From positions 1 through 63,427 of the forward strand of contig NZ_CANLRP010000031.1 of the NCBI RefSeq assembly GCF_947493425.1: a stretch of 63,427 nucleotides of DNA. Direction: 5' to 3'. The DNA comes from an uncultured Microscilla sp. (lineage in GTDB: Bacteria > Bacteroidota > Bacteroidia > Cytophagales > Microscillaceae). Shown one piece after another: positions 27,834-36,714 of the stretch. Below the pieces are notes generated by a model that was given only the letters and a program-made list of their open reading frames with translations, had not been told where the DNA came from and ran no database searches. Position 1 is the stretch's first letter, and the number at the start of each line of letters is the position of its first letter. A program made the position numbers and the translations under genes.

Positions 27834-28035
27834 CTTAGGAATGGTACCAAAATAAATACGCATTCTTAACCTCATCTTTTGAGGCTATACTTTGTTAAAA
27901 AATAGCCGAATAGCGATGCTATTAGCAGACCATCCCTCAAGCTCGCTCAATATCCACTGGATATTGCCGTGCCGCGTATAGCAACAAAATATTTTAGCGT
28001 TACTATAGAAATTTATTTTTACACCATTCCTTAGG
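27834..28035. mobile_element. MITE-like quasi-palindromic element, copy 1
   Basis: About 202 bp with imperfect terminal inverted repeats: CTTAGGAATGGTaccAAAAT at the left and the inverse, TTTATTTTTACACCATTCC then TTAGG, at the right. It shares ATTCTTAACCTC and flanks with copies at 45393-45558 and 52487-52652, but its centre differs and holds small hairpins (ATAGCGATGCTAT, CAATATCCACTGGATATTG). There is no reading frame for a transposase, so it is a non-autonomous element if mobile. Confidence 0.7.
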
Positions 28036-28056
28036 AGCAACTGATTCAACTGTTTA

Positions 28057-29583
28057 TTATTTGGGTCGCTTTCTGTTTTTTAGGCGGGCAATCAATGCCT
28101 TTATATCTTGCCACTCTATTGCTACCAACAACACCAAATAGCCTGCAAACAAGCCTTGATGCAACAAAAAATTCATCAAGGCACTTCCCAGGTTTACAAA
28201 CTGTACGCCAAACACCAACACCGCTGCCAACCCTACATGCACCAAGGCTGATTTTACCTGATAGGGTACATAAAAGTGTTTTTGACCAATGAGGTAAGAA
28301 GCCACTGTCATACCCATATATACCACCAGCAAAGCCACTGCCGATCCCATATACCCCATGACCGGAATCAACAAGTAATTAAGCAATAATGAAAGCAATG
28401 CCCCTCCGGTTACCAACCAAGTGCCATAAAATGTTTTATCGGTGAGCTTAAACCATATTGACAGATTGGTGTATACTCCCAAAAATAAGTACCCCAACAA
28501 CATAAAAGGCACTGCGCCGATGGCTTCGCGGTACACTGGTTTGCGTAAAAGCAGTACTATAATATCTAAGTTGAGCCCAATACCCACCATAAACACAGCA
28601 CCCGTAATGATGAAATATTTCATCACCCTGGCAAACAACTCTGGTGCTTTTTTGTCTTCTGCCCTGGAAAAAAAGAAAGGGTCAGCAGCGTATTTAAACG
28701 CTTGGATGCCTAAGTTCATAAAAATGGCAAGTTTACCACAAGCCCGGTAAATACCCACCACTGCTTCGTTGCTTTTGCCATAATAGTAACCTTCCGGCAA
28801 ATAGTATTTCAACATAATGGTGTCGAGCAGCTGACTGGCAATGCCCGCAATGCCCATAAACATTAACGGGTAAGAATAGATAAACATGGGGCGAAACTGC
28901 GCCCAATTTAAGCGAAAGCGAAACCTAAGAAAAGAACGGTAAAGCAACAGAAGTACCAGGGCGTTTGCCACCAGGTTTGACAAAATAATGTAGCCAATGC
29001 CCATGTCGGGGTTGTAAACACGGGCAACCAATGCTTGGTATTGGGTCAAAAACTTGCCTTCGTAGATGTTTTTACAGAAGTACAGAAAAAACAAATTGCA
29101 CCCAATATTTACAAATATGTTGATGAGCTTGGTCACGGCAAACTGCTTTGCTTTATTTTCTAACCGCAAACGAGCATAAGGAATAATCAATACCGCATCT
29201 ACAGCTATGATAATGGCCAGCCATACAATGAGGTGGGAGCTTTCGGGGTGCCCCAAACTACGGGCTATAGGTTGGGCACACACAATAAGTAAAGCAGAAA
29301 AAATAGTGCTGGTCACCAATATATAAGACAAAGCCGTGTTATATACCTCTTGTGGGTCGTTTTCTGCTTTGGCAGCATACCTAAAAAACGTGGTTTCCAT
29401 GCCATAAGCATACAACACGTTTAGAAAAGCAACATACACATACAACTCACTCTGAAAACCATAGTCAGCAGCAGGCAATACAGCGGTATACAAAGGCACC
29501 AGCAAAAAGTTGAGCATTCTACCCACAATACTGCTCATCCCATATAACACGGTTTCGCCCGCCAATTTCTTAAGTACGCTCAT
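28057..29583 (-). CDS. Oligosaccharide flippase family membrane protein (Wzx-like)
   Basis: A 508-residue polytopic inner-membrane protein of the MATE/PST flippase superfamily with 12-14 predicted helices. The N-terminus (LAGETVLYGMSSIVGRMLNF, then LLVPLYT) and the interior (AGKLAIFMNLGIQAFKYAADPFFF) are typical of Bacteroidota polysaccharide translocases. The probable role is moving lipid-linked saccharide units across the inner membrane. No glycosyltransferase cluster surrounds it, so it may be a lone housekeeping copy. ATG start at 29583. The gene lies downstream of the enoyl-CoA hydratase gene but is separated from it by a terminator. Confidence 0.85.
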   Translation of the reverse strand: MSVLKKLAGETVLYGMSSIVGRMLNFLLVPLYTAVLPAADYGFQSELYVYVAFLNVLYAYGMETTFFRYAAKAENDPQEVYNTALSYILVTSTIFSALLIVCAQPIARSLGHPESSHLIVWLAIIIAVDAVLIIPYARLRLENKAKQFAVTKLINIFVNIGCNLFFLYFCKNIYEGKFLTQYQALVARVYNPDMGIGYIILSNLVANALVLLLLYRSFLRFRFRLNWAQFRPMFIYSYPLMFMGIAGIASQLLDTIMLKYYLPEGYYYGKSNEAVVGIYRACGKLAIFMNLGIQAFKYAADPFFFSRAEDKKAPELFARVMKYFIITGAVFMVGIGLNLDIIVLLLRKPVYREAIGAVPFMLLGYLFLGVYTNLSIWFKLTDKTFYGTWLVTGGALLSLLLNYLLIPVMGYMGSAVALLVVYMGMTVASYLIGQKHFYVPYQVKSALVHVGLAAVLVFGVQFVNLGSALMNFLLHQGLFAGYLVLLVAIEWQDIKALIARLKNRKRPK

Positions 29584-29616
29584 AAACTTTATTTGTCAAA
29601 CGATGTGGTTGCAAAC

Positions 29617-29658
29617 ATAAAAAAATCCCTCTTTTATTAATTAAAATAAAGAGGGATT
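29617..29658 (-). terminator. Terminator of the enoyl-CoA hydratase gene
   Basis: AATCCCTCTTT (29624-29634) pairs with 29648-29658, and the AT-rich interior can extend the stem. On the minus strand a T-run follows. It lies about 90 bases past the hydratase stop and just before the flippase start, separating the two transcripts. Confidence 0.8.
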
Positions 29659-29745
29659 GCTCAAAAGTATTTTATATCAGGTCACAATATCACTGGTTTA
29701 TTGTGAACAATTTCAAATTATTTGTAGCTAATGGCTTGTAGTCGC

Positions 29746-30546
29746 TTATTCGCCTTTAAAATCGGGCTTTCGTTTTTGCAAGAAAGCTTCCATTCCTTCG
29801 TGAAAGTCTTCTGTACCAGCCGATTGTCCAAAATACCGGGCTTCTTTCAAATACCCTCTTTCGTCACTGCTGTATACTTCGTTTACCGATTTGATCACCA
29901 TAGCAATTGCTAAAGGCCCTGAGCCAGAAATTTTAGTCAAAATCTCCCGGCTTTTGTTCATCAGCTCTTCGTGAGTAGTTACCATGTGGTTTACCAAACC
30001 AAGGTCTTTTGCTTCTTTTGCCGATAACATGTCGCCTGTCATGATCAACTCAAGTGTTTTAGACTTCCCTATGCTTTGGGTAAGACGTTGGGTTCCCCCA
30101 AAACCTGGCAATGTACCCAGCTTTACCTCAGGTAAACCAAACTTGGCTGCTTCTACAGCAATACGCATATGACAAGCAAGCGCCAACTCACAACCTCCTC
30201 CTAATGCATAGCCGTTAACAGCCGCAATGATTGGTTTTGTACAGTTCTCGATAATGGCAAATACGTCTTGTCCATTTTGCGAGTAGCGTTTAGCGCCTAC
30301 CTCGTCCAATTTGGCGAGCTCGGCAATATCAGCTCCAGCAGCAAAGGCTTTAGTACCTTCACCTGTAATAATTACCGACAGAATATCACTGTTGGTATTT
30401 ACCTCCTTCATTGCTTTACGCAAATCCTCGATCGTATCATAGTTCAAGGCGTTTAGTTTAGAGCCACGACGGATAGTAATGGTGGCAATACCATCGGATA
30501 TTTCTATATCCAGGTTTTTAAGTTCTGTATTGCTAATAGTAATCAT
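29746..30546 (-). CDS. Enoyl-CoA hydratase/isomerase (crotonase family)
   Basis: A 266-residue cytoplasmic crotonase, most likely a short-chain enoyl-CoA hydratase of fatty-acid oxidation (adds water to trans-2-enoyl-CoA). Oxyanion-hole segments are FAAGADIAEL (about 68-77) and GYALGGGCELALA (about 112-124). The two catalytic glutamates of a hydratase are present: E120 in GGGCE and E140 in FGLPEVKLG. The following PGFGGTQRL is characteristic. The length is normal and the start ATG at 30546 is clear. It forms a single-gene unit with its own terminator. Confidence 0.93.
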   Translation of the reverse strand: MITISNTELKNLDIEISDGIATITIRRGSKLNALNYDTIEDLRKAMKEVNTNSDILSVIITGEGTKAFAAGADIAELAKLDEVGAKRYSQNGQDVFAIIENCTKPIIAAVNGYALGGGCELALACHMRIAVEAAKFGLPEVKLGTLPGFGGTQRLTQSIGKSKTLELIMTGDMLSAKEAKDLGLVNHMVTTHEELMNKSREILTKISGSGPLAIAMVIKSVNEVYSSDERGYLKEARYFGQSAGTEDFHEGMEAFLQKRKPDFKGE

Positions 30547-31221
30547 TATATACTCACATTAGTTTTCGAGTCCAAAATAGCAAAAAGTAGGCGTATGTTT
30601 ACATATAAGTACTTTATTTCAGGTTTTTGTTGAAATGTTACAACAAAAAAACAAATAAGTAATAACGAATATACAGCAATGAATATTTGCTAAAAACACT
30701 AAAATAAAAACTTAGTTCAATGCATTTTTTAGATACACAAAAAAAGATTGGGAAAAGAGGATAGTTTAATACTTAAACAAAAAGAGTAGTTGATTTGAAA
30801 AAACACCTGAGAGCAGAGAAAATTAAATTGTTATTTGATAAATCTGTTGTATTGATAAGAGTAGATTTGAACAAAGCCAAACTATTCATTTAAAAAAACT
30901 ACCTTTTGTGACTGCTCTGCCCTTCAGGTGATATTTAGATAGATTTCTGCAACACAAATGTAAGGGGTATTTGACAAAGGTGTATGTCATAAATTAACAC
31001 CAAGGTAGATAATTGGTAGATTTAATTACAATTGATAAACGTAAGGGCAATCTTTTATGATTGCCCTCTTCGCGGGGAGTTATATTTTTTGTTGCCTTGG
31101 TTAATGTGGAATAATTGATTGGTTTTCCTCAAACCTGACAGGATTCTATGACAATGCTAAAAATTCTGTCAGGTTTGAGGAAGAGTGATACAAGCCAAAA
31201 GCTTGCAACAAGACTGAGTAA
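30547..31221. other. Long noncoding region with several hairpins
   Basis: A 675-bp AT-rich region without a credible gene. It contains a quasi-palindrome at about 30804-30930 (CACCTGA and GCAGAG pairing with CTCTGC and TCAGGTG over about 110 bases), a 9-bp hairpin at 31044-31067 (AGGGCAATC), and a perfect 17-bp stem at 31125-31141/31166-31182. Confidence 0.6.
31125..31182. terminator. Long hairpin after the NTF2-like gene
   Basis: TTCCTCAAACCTGACAG at 31125-31141 pairs perfectly with 31166-31182 across a 24-nt loop. It lies 40 bases past the stop of the minus-strand gene at 31222. There is no good T-run, so it may be a dispersed repeat that stabilises 3' ends, not a classic terminator. Confidence 0.5.
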
Positions 31222-32100
31222 TTAGTACTGTTTTAATACTTCAAACTCGTCATAACCCAAACGCCACTTACCTTGCGCTTTTACCCACTTTTCCTGATAA
31301 ATTTTACCTTCACCTATATTCATAGACCAATGTGCGGCTAGTTTTATCACACCTGGGGTTACTGCCTCTGCCTTCAGCTGATGGTAAATAAGGTTACGCG
31401 CTCCATCTTTGACAAGCTTGGCCCAAAAGCTCTGAATAGCTGCCTGATGATGTACACTGGCAAAAGGTGCTCCGTTGAGGGTAGCACTTTGTGCATACAT
31501 ATTGGCGCAGGTAGTTGCTTTTTGTTGATTAAAACTTTTCACCCATTGCATAGAAGTTTGAATTACCCCCTCTAAAGCCTGATGACTTGCCACCGAATGA
31601 AGTGGGTAATTAATGGGCTTTGGGTATTTTTTCAATACCTCAAAATCGTCATACATCAGGTACCATACACCTTGCTCTTTTACCCACTTTTCCTGATAAA
31701 TTTTGCCCTCGCCTATATTCATGCGCCAATTGGCTGACAACAACGCTGTATTTTTATTGACAACCTCTATAGTTACTTGGGTATACTCCAGCTGAGAGGC
31801 TCCCTGAGCAATCAACGACGACCAAAAAGCAGTAATTGAAGCCTGCCCTTGTTTTACCCCAAAAGGCATTGCCCTCATCGTTGCATTTTTATGGTGATAA
31901 GCTTGGCCACATTGTGCTGCTTTGCCTTGGTTAAATGCATTGATCCAGCTTTTGCTGGCTTGCAATACTTCCAGTGCTACCTGGTGGTGTGCTACTGGAG
32001 AGTGATGAGTGTAGCGTTGTTTATTTTGCCCCAAGGCAACACTCCACCCAGTGATAATCAACGCAATAACTAATAAGCTTGTTTGAGATGTCTGTTTCAT
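31222..32100 (-). CDS. Exported protein with two tandem NTF2/SnoaL-like domains
   Basis: A 292-residue secreted protein. The signal peptide (residues 1-25) ends VALGQNKQ. Two copies of an NTF2-like (DUF4440/SnoaL type) domain follow, at about 45-160 and 170-292. They share W-x-x-FNQ, F-x-FW-x-x-L, and the nearly identical NWRMNIGEGKIYQEKWVK / HWSMNIGEGKIYQEKWVK, ending in DxFEVLKxY. The internal duplication looks recent. No catalytic residues can be assigned; such domains often act as binding or scavenging modules. A promoter-like TAATTTTG lies at 32132-32139 on the minus strand. Confidence 0.8.
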   Translation of the reverse strand: MKQTSQTSLLVIALIITGWSVALGQNKQRYTHHSPVAHHQVALEVLQASKSWINAFNQGKAAQCGQAYHHKNATMRAMPFGVKQGQASITAFWSSLIAQGASQLEYTQVTIEVVNKNTALLSANWRMNIGEGKIYQEKWVKEQGVWYLMYDDFEVLKKYPKPINYPLHSVASHQALEGVIQTSMQWVKSFNQQKATTCANMYAQSATLNGAPFASVHHQAAIQSFWAKLVKDGARNLIYHQLKAEAVTPGVIKLAAHWSMNIGEGKIYQEKWVKAQGKWRLGYDEFEVLKQY

Positions 32101-32131
32101 CGGTATTATTTGGTTTATTTATTTGATGAAA

Positions 32132-32139
32132 CAAAATTA
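32132..32139 (-). promoter_or_regulatory. Possible -7 promoter element of the NTF2-like gene
   Basis: TAATTTTG on the minus strand matches TAnnTTTG, about 32 bp upstream of the ATG at 32100. A TTTG element at the usual spacing is not evident. Confidence 0.35.
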
Positions 32140-32285
32140 AGGTAGAGTAGTAATACATACCTGTGACTTTTGGCACAAGTGGTCAAAAAAATAAATACGA
32201 AGTGGTCGCTAAATACATCTTATTATTATAAAATCTATTTATAGTAGCCTTATCTAAGGACTTGTGGCTAACTGCTTGCTACTGT

Positions 32286-32924
32286 TTAGCTTGAATAAAT
32301 AATCTGAATAGACTTTTGCCCCAGGCGTATTCGTTGTTGCTTTTCCAATTTTTTGAGCAATCGCGATACAACTTCACGGGTGGTACCCAACTCGTTGGCT
32401 ATTTGCTGGTGCGACATAAGTACTACATTGTTTGTTGAAGGGCAAGCATTATTGGTAAGGTACTCCCACAACCTTTCGTTAAGGGTTTTAAACGCCAACA
32501 TTGAGTAACTTTCCATCAATACCTGATAACTATGCCTGAACGTATCAATGGTGAAGTGGTTCCAGGAAGGATATTGATGACACCAATCTGTAACATACCT
32601 TACCGGAATATTGAGTACTTGTGCCTGGTTACTTTCTACAATGGCAGATACGGTGCTTTGGCAGTCGCCAAAACAAGCCGATAAAGAAAGGGTACAGGTT
32701 TCCATTTGAGAGAGGTAGTAGATCAAAATCTCCCGATCTTCGGATTCCTGAAAAACCCGTACCCTTCCCTGCAACAAAATTTTAAGCACTTTGATATATT
32801 CTCCTGTTTTTATTAGGCGCTCTTGAGCCACATGCGCTGTTACAAAACCATGTTTTTCAATGGCTTGCCTAAGCGCAGGTTCACGTATACCCATTTGCTG
32901 ATAAAACGGTTCCAGTGCTTTCAT
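32286..32924 (-). CDS. Crp/Fnr family transcriptional regulator
   Basis: A 212-residue regulator with an N-terminal cyclic-nucleotide-binding-like beta-roll (about 20-115), a dimer helix and a C-terminal helix-turn-helix (SHQQIANELGTTREVVSRLLKKLE, about 168-192). The beta-roll contains a Cys cluster, CTLSLSACFGDC, common in a Bacteroidota Crp subgroup; whether it binds a metal or senses redox state is not known from the sequence. It begins 15 bp after the HIT gene, so the two are probably co-transcribed, though a TACCTTTG (minus strand, 32929-32936) sits in the gap and could provide an internal promoter very close to the ATG. Confidence 0.85.
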   Translation of the reverse strand: MKALEPFYQQMGIREPALRQAIEKHGFVTAHVAQERLIKTGEYIKVLKILLQGRVRVFQESEDREILIYYLSQMETCTLSLSACFGDCQSTVSAIVESNQAQVLNIPVRYVTDWCHQYPSWNHFTIDTFRHSYQVLMESYSMLAFKTLNERLWEYLTNNACPSTNNVVLMSHQQIANELGTTREVVSRLLKKLEKQQRIRLGQKSIQIIYSS

Positions 32925-32939
32925 TCAACAAAGGTAACT

Positions 32940-33332
32940 TTAGTCAAGGTGTGTCTGAATGTGCCCAACAATTTCGGTCAGTTCTTCGGGGGTAAAAGAA
33001 AGCTTGTCAGTAAACTGCAAGTCAGCCATATTGTTGGAAGGAATAAGGTGAATATGTGCATGAGGCACTTCAAATCCGGCCACTACCACACTGATACGCT
33101 CACAAGGGAAAGCTTTTTTAATCGCAGTAGCTATTTTTTTGGCAAAAAGATGCAGCCCAGTCAGGGTTTCATCGTCCAGGTCGTAAATATAGTCAACCTC
33201 TTTTTTGGGAACCACCAAGGTATGTCCTTTTGCCACCGGAAATATATCTAAAAAAGCATAATAATCTTCAGTTTCGGCTACTTTGTGGCTTGGAATGTCA
33301 CCAGATATAATTTTAGAAAATATAGTGGACAT
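32940..33332 (-). CDS. HIT family protein
   Basis: A 130-residue histidine-triad nucleotide hydrolase/transferase of the Hint type. It has the full motif HAHIHLIP (about residues 92-99) and the usual N-terminus IFSKIISGDIPSHKV. Such enzymes remove AMP or related groups from phosphoramidate-linked substrates. Its gene is followed by the Crp regulator with a 15-bp gap. ATG at 33332. Confidence 0.93.
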   Translation of the reverse strand: MSTIFSKIISGDIPSHKVAETEDYYAFLDIFPVAKGHTLVVPKKEVDYIYDLDDETLTGLHLFAKKIATAIKKAFPCERISVVVAGFEVPHAHIHLIPSNNMADLQFTDKLSFTPEELTEIVGHIQTHLD

Positions 33333-33542
33333 AATTATTTATTGAAATTGAGTGAATGAATGATAATAAATAGCAAATCACTACCTCAATGGCAAGTTTA
33401 GCATGTTTTGCCATTGATGCAAAGCTGCGAGCAAAATACAATAAAAATTGATGATTATTGGAAGTATGCCAGATAAGACCTGGTAGTATACGGTTTAATT
33501 ATGCATTCATTCACCCAGAGCTATGTGCTCTCACAGAATTTC

Positions 33543-34016
33543 TTAACGGGTAATTTCAAGTATTTCGAAATCGGTTTTGCCTGCTGGAGTATGTACTTCG
33601 GCCACTTCACCTACTTTTTTACCTAGTAACCCTTTGCCCACGGGCGATTGTACAGAAATTTTACCTTCTTTGAGGTTGGCTTCTTCTTCTGAAACAAGGG
33701 TGTATGTCAATACTTTTTTAAGCTTTTGGTGCTTTATCTTTACCGTTGACAAGATAGATACCTTTGAAGTATCAATATTTGACTCGTCTATAATGCGAGC
33801 ATTGGCAACCGTGTCTTCCAGTTTGGCAATTTTTAACTCTAACAAACCTTGAGCATCTTTGGCTGCATCATATTCTGCATTCTCACTCAAATCACCTTTA
33901 TCACGAGCTTCTGCTATTTGATGTGCCATGTCTGCACGCCCTTTGGTTTTTAGGTGCTGAAGCTCATCCTTAAGCTTTTTCAACCCTTCTTTTGTATAAT
34001 AAGATACTTTAGCCAT
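33543..34016 (-). CDS. greA: Transcription elongation factor GreA
   Basis: A 157-residue GreA that rescues backtracked RNA polymerase by stimulating transcript cleavage. The N-terminal coiled coil carries the acidic tip (ARDKGDLSENAEYDAAK, about residues 37-53), and the C-terminal FKBP-like domain includes SPVGKGLLGKKVGEV. The length is standard. It lies 210 bp before the HIT gene on the same strand, so possible co-transcription is uncertain. A promoter element precedes it at 34036-34043. Confidence 0.96.
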   Translation of the reverse strand: MAKVSYYTKEGLKKLKDELQHLKTKGRADMAHQIAEARDKGDLSENAEYDAAKDAQGLLELKIAKLEDTVANARIIDESNIDTSKVSILSTVKIKHQKLKKVLTYTLVSEEEANLKEGKISVQSPVGKGLLGKKVGEVAEVHTPAGKTDFEILEITR

Positions 34017-34035
34017 TTTTTTTACTATTTTTTAT

Positions 34036-34068
34036 CAAAAATATTTTTGTTTTTTAGTGCTATGCCAA
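34036..34068 (-). promoter_or_regulatory. Bacteroidota-type promoter of greA
   Basis: On the minus strand, TTG at 34068-34066, a 22-bp spacer and TATTTTTG at 34043-34036, about 20 bases upstream of the greA ATG. The spacing is slightly long. Confidence 0.5.
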
Positions 34069-34477
34069 GACTAAACCAGTGGATGTTGCGAATAGTTTTG
34101 CAATACTTTTTTATTGCAAAAACAGGCCTCACTTACACCTCACCTATTTTAACATCTTGATTTGCAGCACCATTTAGCAATAATGTACCCATACTTCAGC
34201 GATGAATATAAGCATTGTCATGTAACCTGTAACTGCTCTGTTGAGCTTTGTGTAGTCATGATTGCCTTGTTAGTAAACCTATAAAGAATAACCTGCTCCA
34301 TTCCACCATGTCGAGTTGATCAAGGTAAATAGTTGAATCAACCAATGTCAGGTCAAGCTTTGTTTCATAGCATACCACTGTTTACTCATAGCATTGTATA
34401 ATTTGTAAACTTGACAAACAAGAGCTTGGTCTGTTTGGAAAACTTTATTTTTTATAAGGTTACTTCACTATGGATAA

Positions 34478-34506
34478 CAAAAAAAGAACGGTAAAAGAGC
34501 CGTTCT
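34478..34506 (-). terminator. Orphan minus-strand terminator
   Basis: AGAACGG (34485-34491) pairs with CCGTTCT (34500-34506) with an 8-nt loop, and the minus strand continues into seven T. The nearest minus-strand gene upstream of it is the one ending at 35100, beyond the plus-strand gene at 34787-35110. Confidence 0.6.
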
Positions 34507-34786
34507 AAATTGCTATAGAAAAATATTTCTATTTAATGAAAATTATATCTTGTATGGAAAGACTAGATACGTATTTTTTTGTTGAATGTTTTGAAAAAAA
34601 AATCCCCTTTCGTAGTAAAAGAGGCTTGTTACAAATTTAGCTTTAAATTATGATACCAACAATTTTTATACTCTAAAAATTACATATTATCCATATTCAT
34701 ACATATTTCGTCGAAAAAATGCAACACCTGTTTATACGATTAAGTATAGGTTGATAATGACCACTATTTGGCTAAATAAACCTTTT

Positions 34787-35110
34787 ATGAATAAAAAACT
34801 ACTTTTTTTATCTATTCCTTTGGCGTTGGTTTTTATACTACAAACAAGCACTTATGCGCACGATCCTTACATACGCATAAAAAAGGGTGAAAATTTATTT
34901 TTTCACAAAATCAACTTCAAAATCGACCATACCAAGCCACATATTAAGGTCACTATTGCAAACCTGTTGGGACAAACCGTCAAAGAATCTAAAATATTAC
35001 GAAGCCTCTCCTTTGTTCCTACAGCATCGCTCCTGCCAGGTTATTATATTCTAAAAATATCATCGGGAGCATACACCACTACCCAACGCATGGTGGTTAC
35101 TAAACTTTAA
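34787..35110 (+). CDS. Small secreted protein, nearly a stand-alone T9SS-type sorting domain
   Basis: A 107-residue protein from the ATG at 34787 (the frame runs back to a TTG at 34751). The signal peptide (MNKKLLFLSIPLALVFIL...) is followed by only about 75 residues. These carry a sorting-domain-like pattern: IKVTIANLLGQTVKES (compare vxIyNllGqxV), ASLLPGYYILKISS (compare LpxGxYxxki) and the ending TQRMVVTKL. There is no separate cargo domain and no YPNP motif. It may be a minimal T9SS substrate, a decoy or adaptor, or a decayed fragment of a larger gene. Its stop overlaps the stop of the convergent gene by 11 bp. Confidence 0.65.
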   Translation: MNKKLLFLSIPLALVFILQTSTYAHDPYIRIKKGENLFFHKINFKIDHTKPHIKVTIANLLGQTVKESKILRSLSFVPTASLLPGYYILKISSGAYTTTQRMVVTKL

Positions 35111-36470
35111 GTTTTTTACGTTTTGCCCACCATTGATGGAAACTGAAGCTAAGCGGAATGTGTAACAGATAGGCCATAAATGGTAAAAAACCTACTTTAT
35201 AACGTGATAAACTACCCAAATTGGGCGAAGCAATGGCAAGTAATACTGCCAGCAAAGTAATGTAAGTAAGTGTGCCCACCAGCAAAAGCCCCAGCTTAGG
35301 GTGTTGCTTTATATCAATAGAGCGACATTTGTCCTTGATAAGAAAAACCACTGCATAACATAACAACCCCATCAACCATAAGTTTTCTACCCCTGCCAAT
35401 AGCTTTACTTTGTTGTTGGCTTCCCATATAAAAGGGCGAAACAGTCCCGAAACAAAGGCAAGTGGAGTATTGTATAATAAACTACTGGGCGCAGAAGTAA
35501 TATTGAAGTAGCCCCCGCCGATTCTGGTATAATGGATGACATCGTCAGGATTTGAGAAATTAAAACTGGCGTTGTGGTTGAGTACCAACACATGCATAAA
35601 CTGAGACAAGTGTAACTTGGGGTGTAACATGCTTGCCAACCATAACAAACCTGCCAAAAAAACCACAAACAACCACAGCTTATTGTGTGCCTGAGCAGTG
35701 TCTGTAGCCATTGGCCATAGTTTTCTGGTGGCTAACTGTGCCAATGCTATGCTTAACATCACAGGAACCAAACCTCCCATATAGTAAAACTTAAGTTGCC
35801 ACAGCCAGGCAATACCCACCCACCATAAAAGACTACTTTTGAGCCAAAATGCATAAGACTGCCGGGTAGAAGGTAAAAAAGCTTGCAAAAACTGATGTAC
35901 CATCCAACCTATCACACCAATGGCAAGGCTTTCTTTTTGTAATCCACTGCTCCAGAACACCACTGAAGGAAACAGTAAAAATGCGGCAATTGCTGCCCAA
36001 CGAGTAGAGGGAAATTGCTTGGTCAAAGTATTGGCAAGCTGCCACAACCCACAAAATGAAAATAAAGATAAATAAAAAGAGGTAAGCCAATAGCTGGTAC
36101 CTGTGAACAAGTGCAACACACTGACGAGCTTGACAACAAAAAGATAGCGGGGCTGCTCCCACATATTGGGATAAGACAAGTGCGGAATGTGGTAATACTC
36201 ATTAAACAGCAACAAACGAAGGTATGATAAGGGGTTTTGCCACGCCACCTGACTTAACTCTGTAGCACTATAATGCATGTTCCAAGAGTCGCCCCCATAG
36301 CCATAATAACGTTGAAAAAATAACCCAACGGCAATGCCAGTCAATATTTTGAGACACACTCCTGGTACAATCCAGGCACGTAGAGGGGATTGTTGGTTAT
36401 TTTGTTTCCACACTACTACCAATAGTGTAATGAATATACAATGAATACTAAAAAAGAGGATACCCGGCAT
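35100..36470 (-). CDS. Polytopic membrane protein, possibly GT-C or polymerase-like
   Basis: A 456-residue integral membrane protein with about 11-12 hydrophobic helices. YGYGGDSWNMHYSATEL (about residues 56-72) and FPSVVFWSSGLQKES (about 165-179) resemble sequences in Bacteroidota GT-C-type glycosyltransferases and EpsG/Wzy-like polymerases, but no diagnostic catalytic motif can be confirmed. A function in surface glycan synthesis is therefore only a suggestion. ATG start at 36470. It is convergent with the gene at 34787, with stop codons inside each other's coding sequence. Confidence 0.6.
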   Translation of the reverse strand: MPGILFFSIHCIFITLLVVVWKQNNQQSPLRAWIVPGVCLKILTGIAVGLFFQRYYGYGGDSWNMHYSATELSQVAWQNPLSYLRLLLFNEYYHIPHLSYPNMWEQPRYLFVVKLVSVLHLFTGTSYWLTSFYLSLFSFCGLWQLANTLTKQFPSTRWAAIAAFLLFPSVVFWSSGLQKESLAIGVIGWMVHQFLQAFLPSTRQSYAFWLKSSLLWWVGIAWLWQLKFYYMGGLVPVMLSIALAQLATRKLWPMATDTAQAHNKLWLFVVFLAGLLWLASMLHPKLHLSQFMHVLVLNHNASFNFSNPDDVIHYTRIGGGYFNITSAPSSLLYNTPLAFVSGLFRPFIWEANNKVKLLAGVENLWLMGLLCYAVVFLIKDKCRSIDIKQHPKLGLLLVGTLTYITLLAVLLAIASPNLGSLSRYKVGFLPFMAYLLHIPLSFSFHQWWAKRKKLKV

Positions 36471-36714
36471 ATAACAATGAAGTGAGTAAACAACAGAATA
36501 CCGAAAGTAGGGGGTAGATCAATCAATTCAAAACAATGGTATCAGAAAACACAGGGAAGTAAATGCTCATGGAGGTGGGTGTACATGTGGAACTATGCAA
36601 CCCAAGCCGATTCAGGAACAAAAAGAAAGGAATAAATAGGGGTAGTATTATTAAAAAATAACGGGTAATTTAGATACCTGAAGCAATTTCAGTACGCAAG
36701 TGAACATCTGCGTT

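Larger units (their letters stand above)
34017..34786. other. Noncoding region between greA and the small sorting-domain-like gene
   Basis: About 770 bp without a credible gene. It holds the greA promoter, a hairpin at 34485-34506 with a T-run on the minus strand, and otherwise AT-rich sequence with the promoter region for the plus-strand gene at 34787. Confidence 0.5.
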
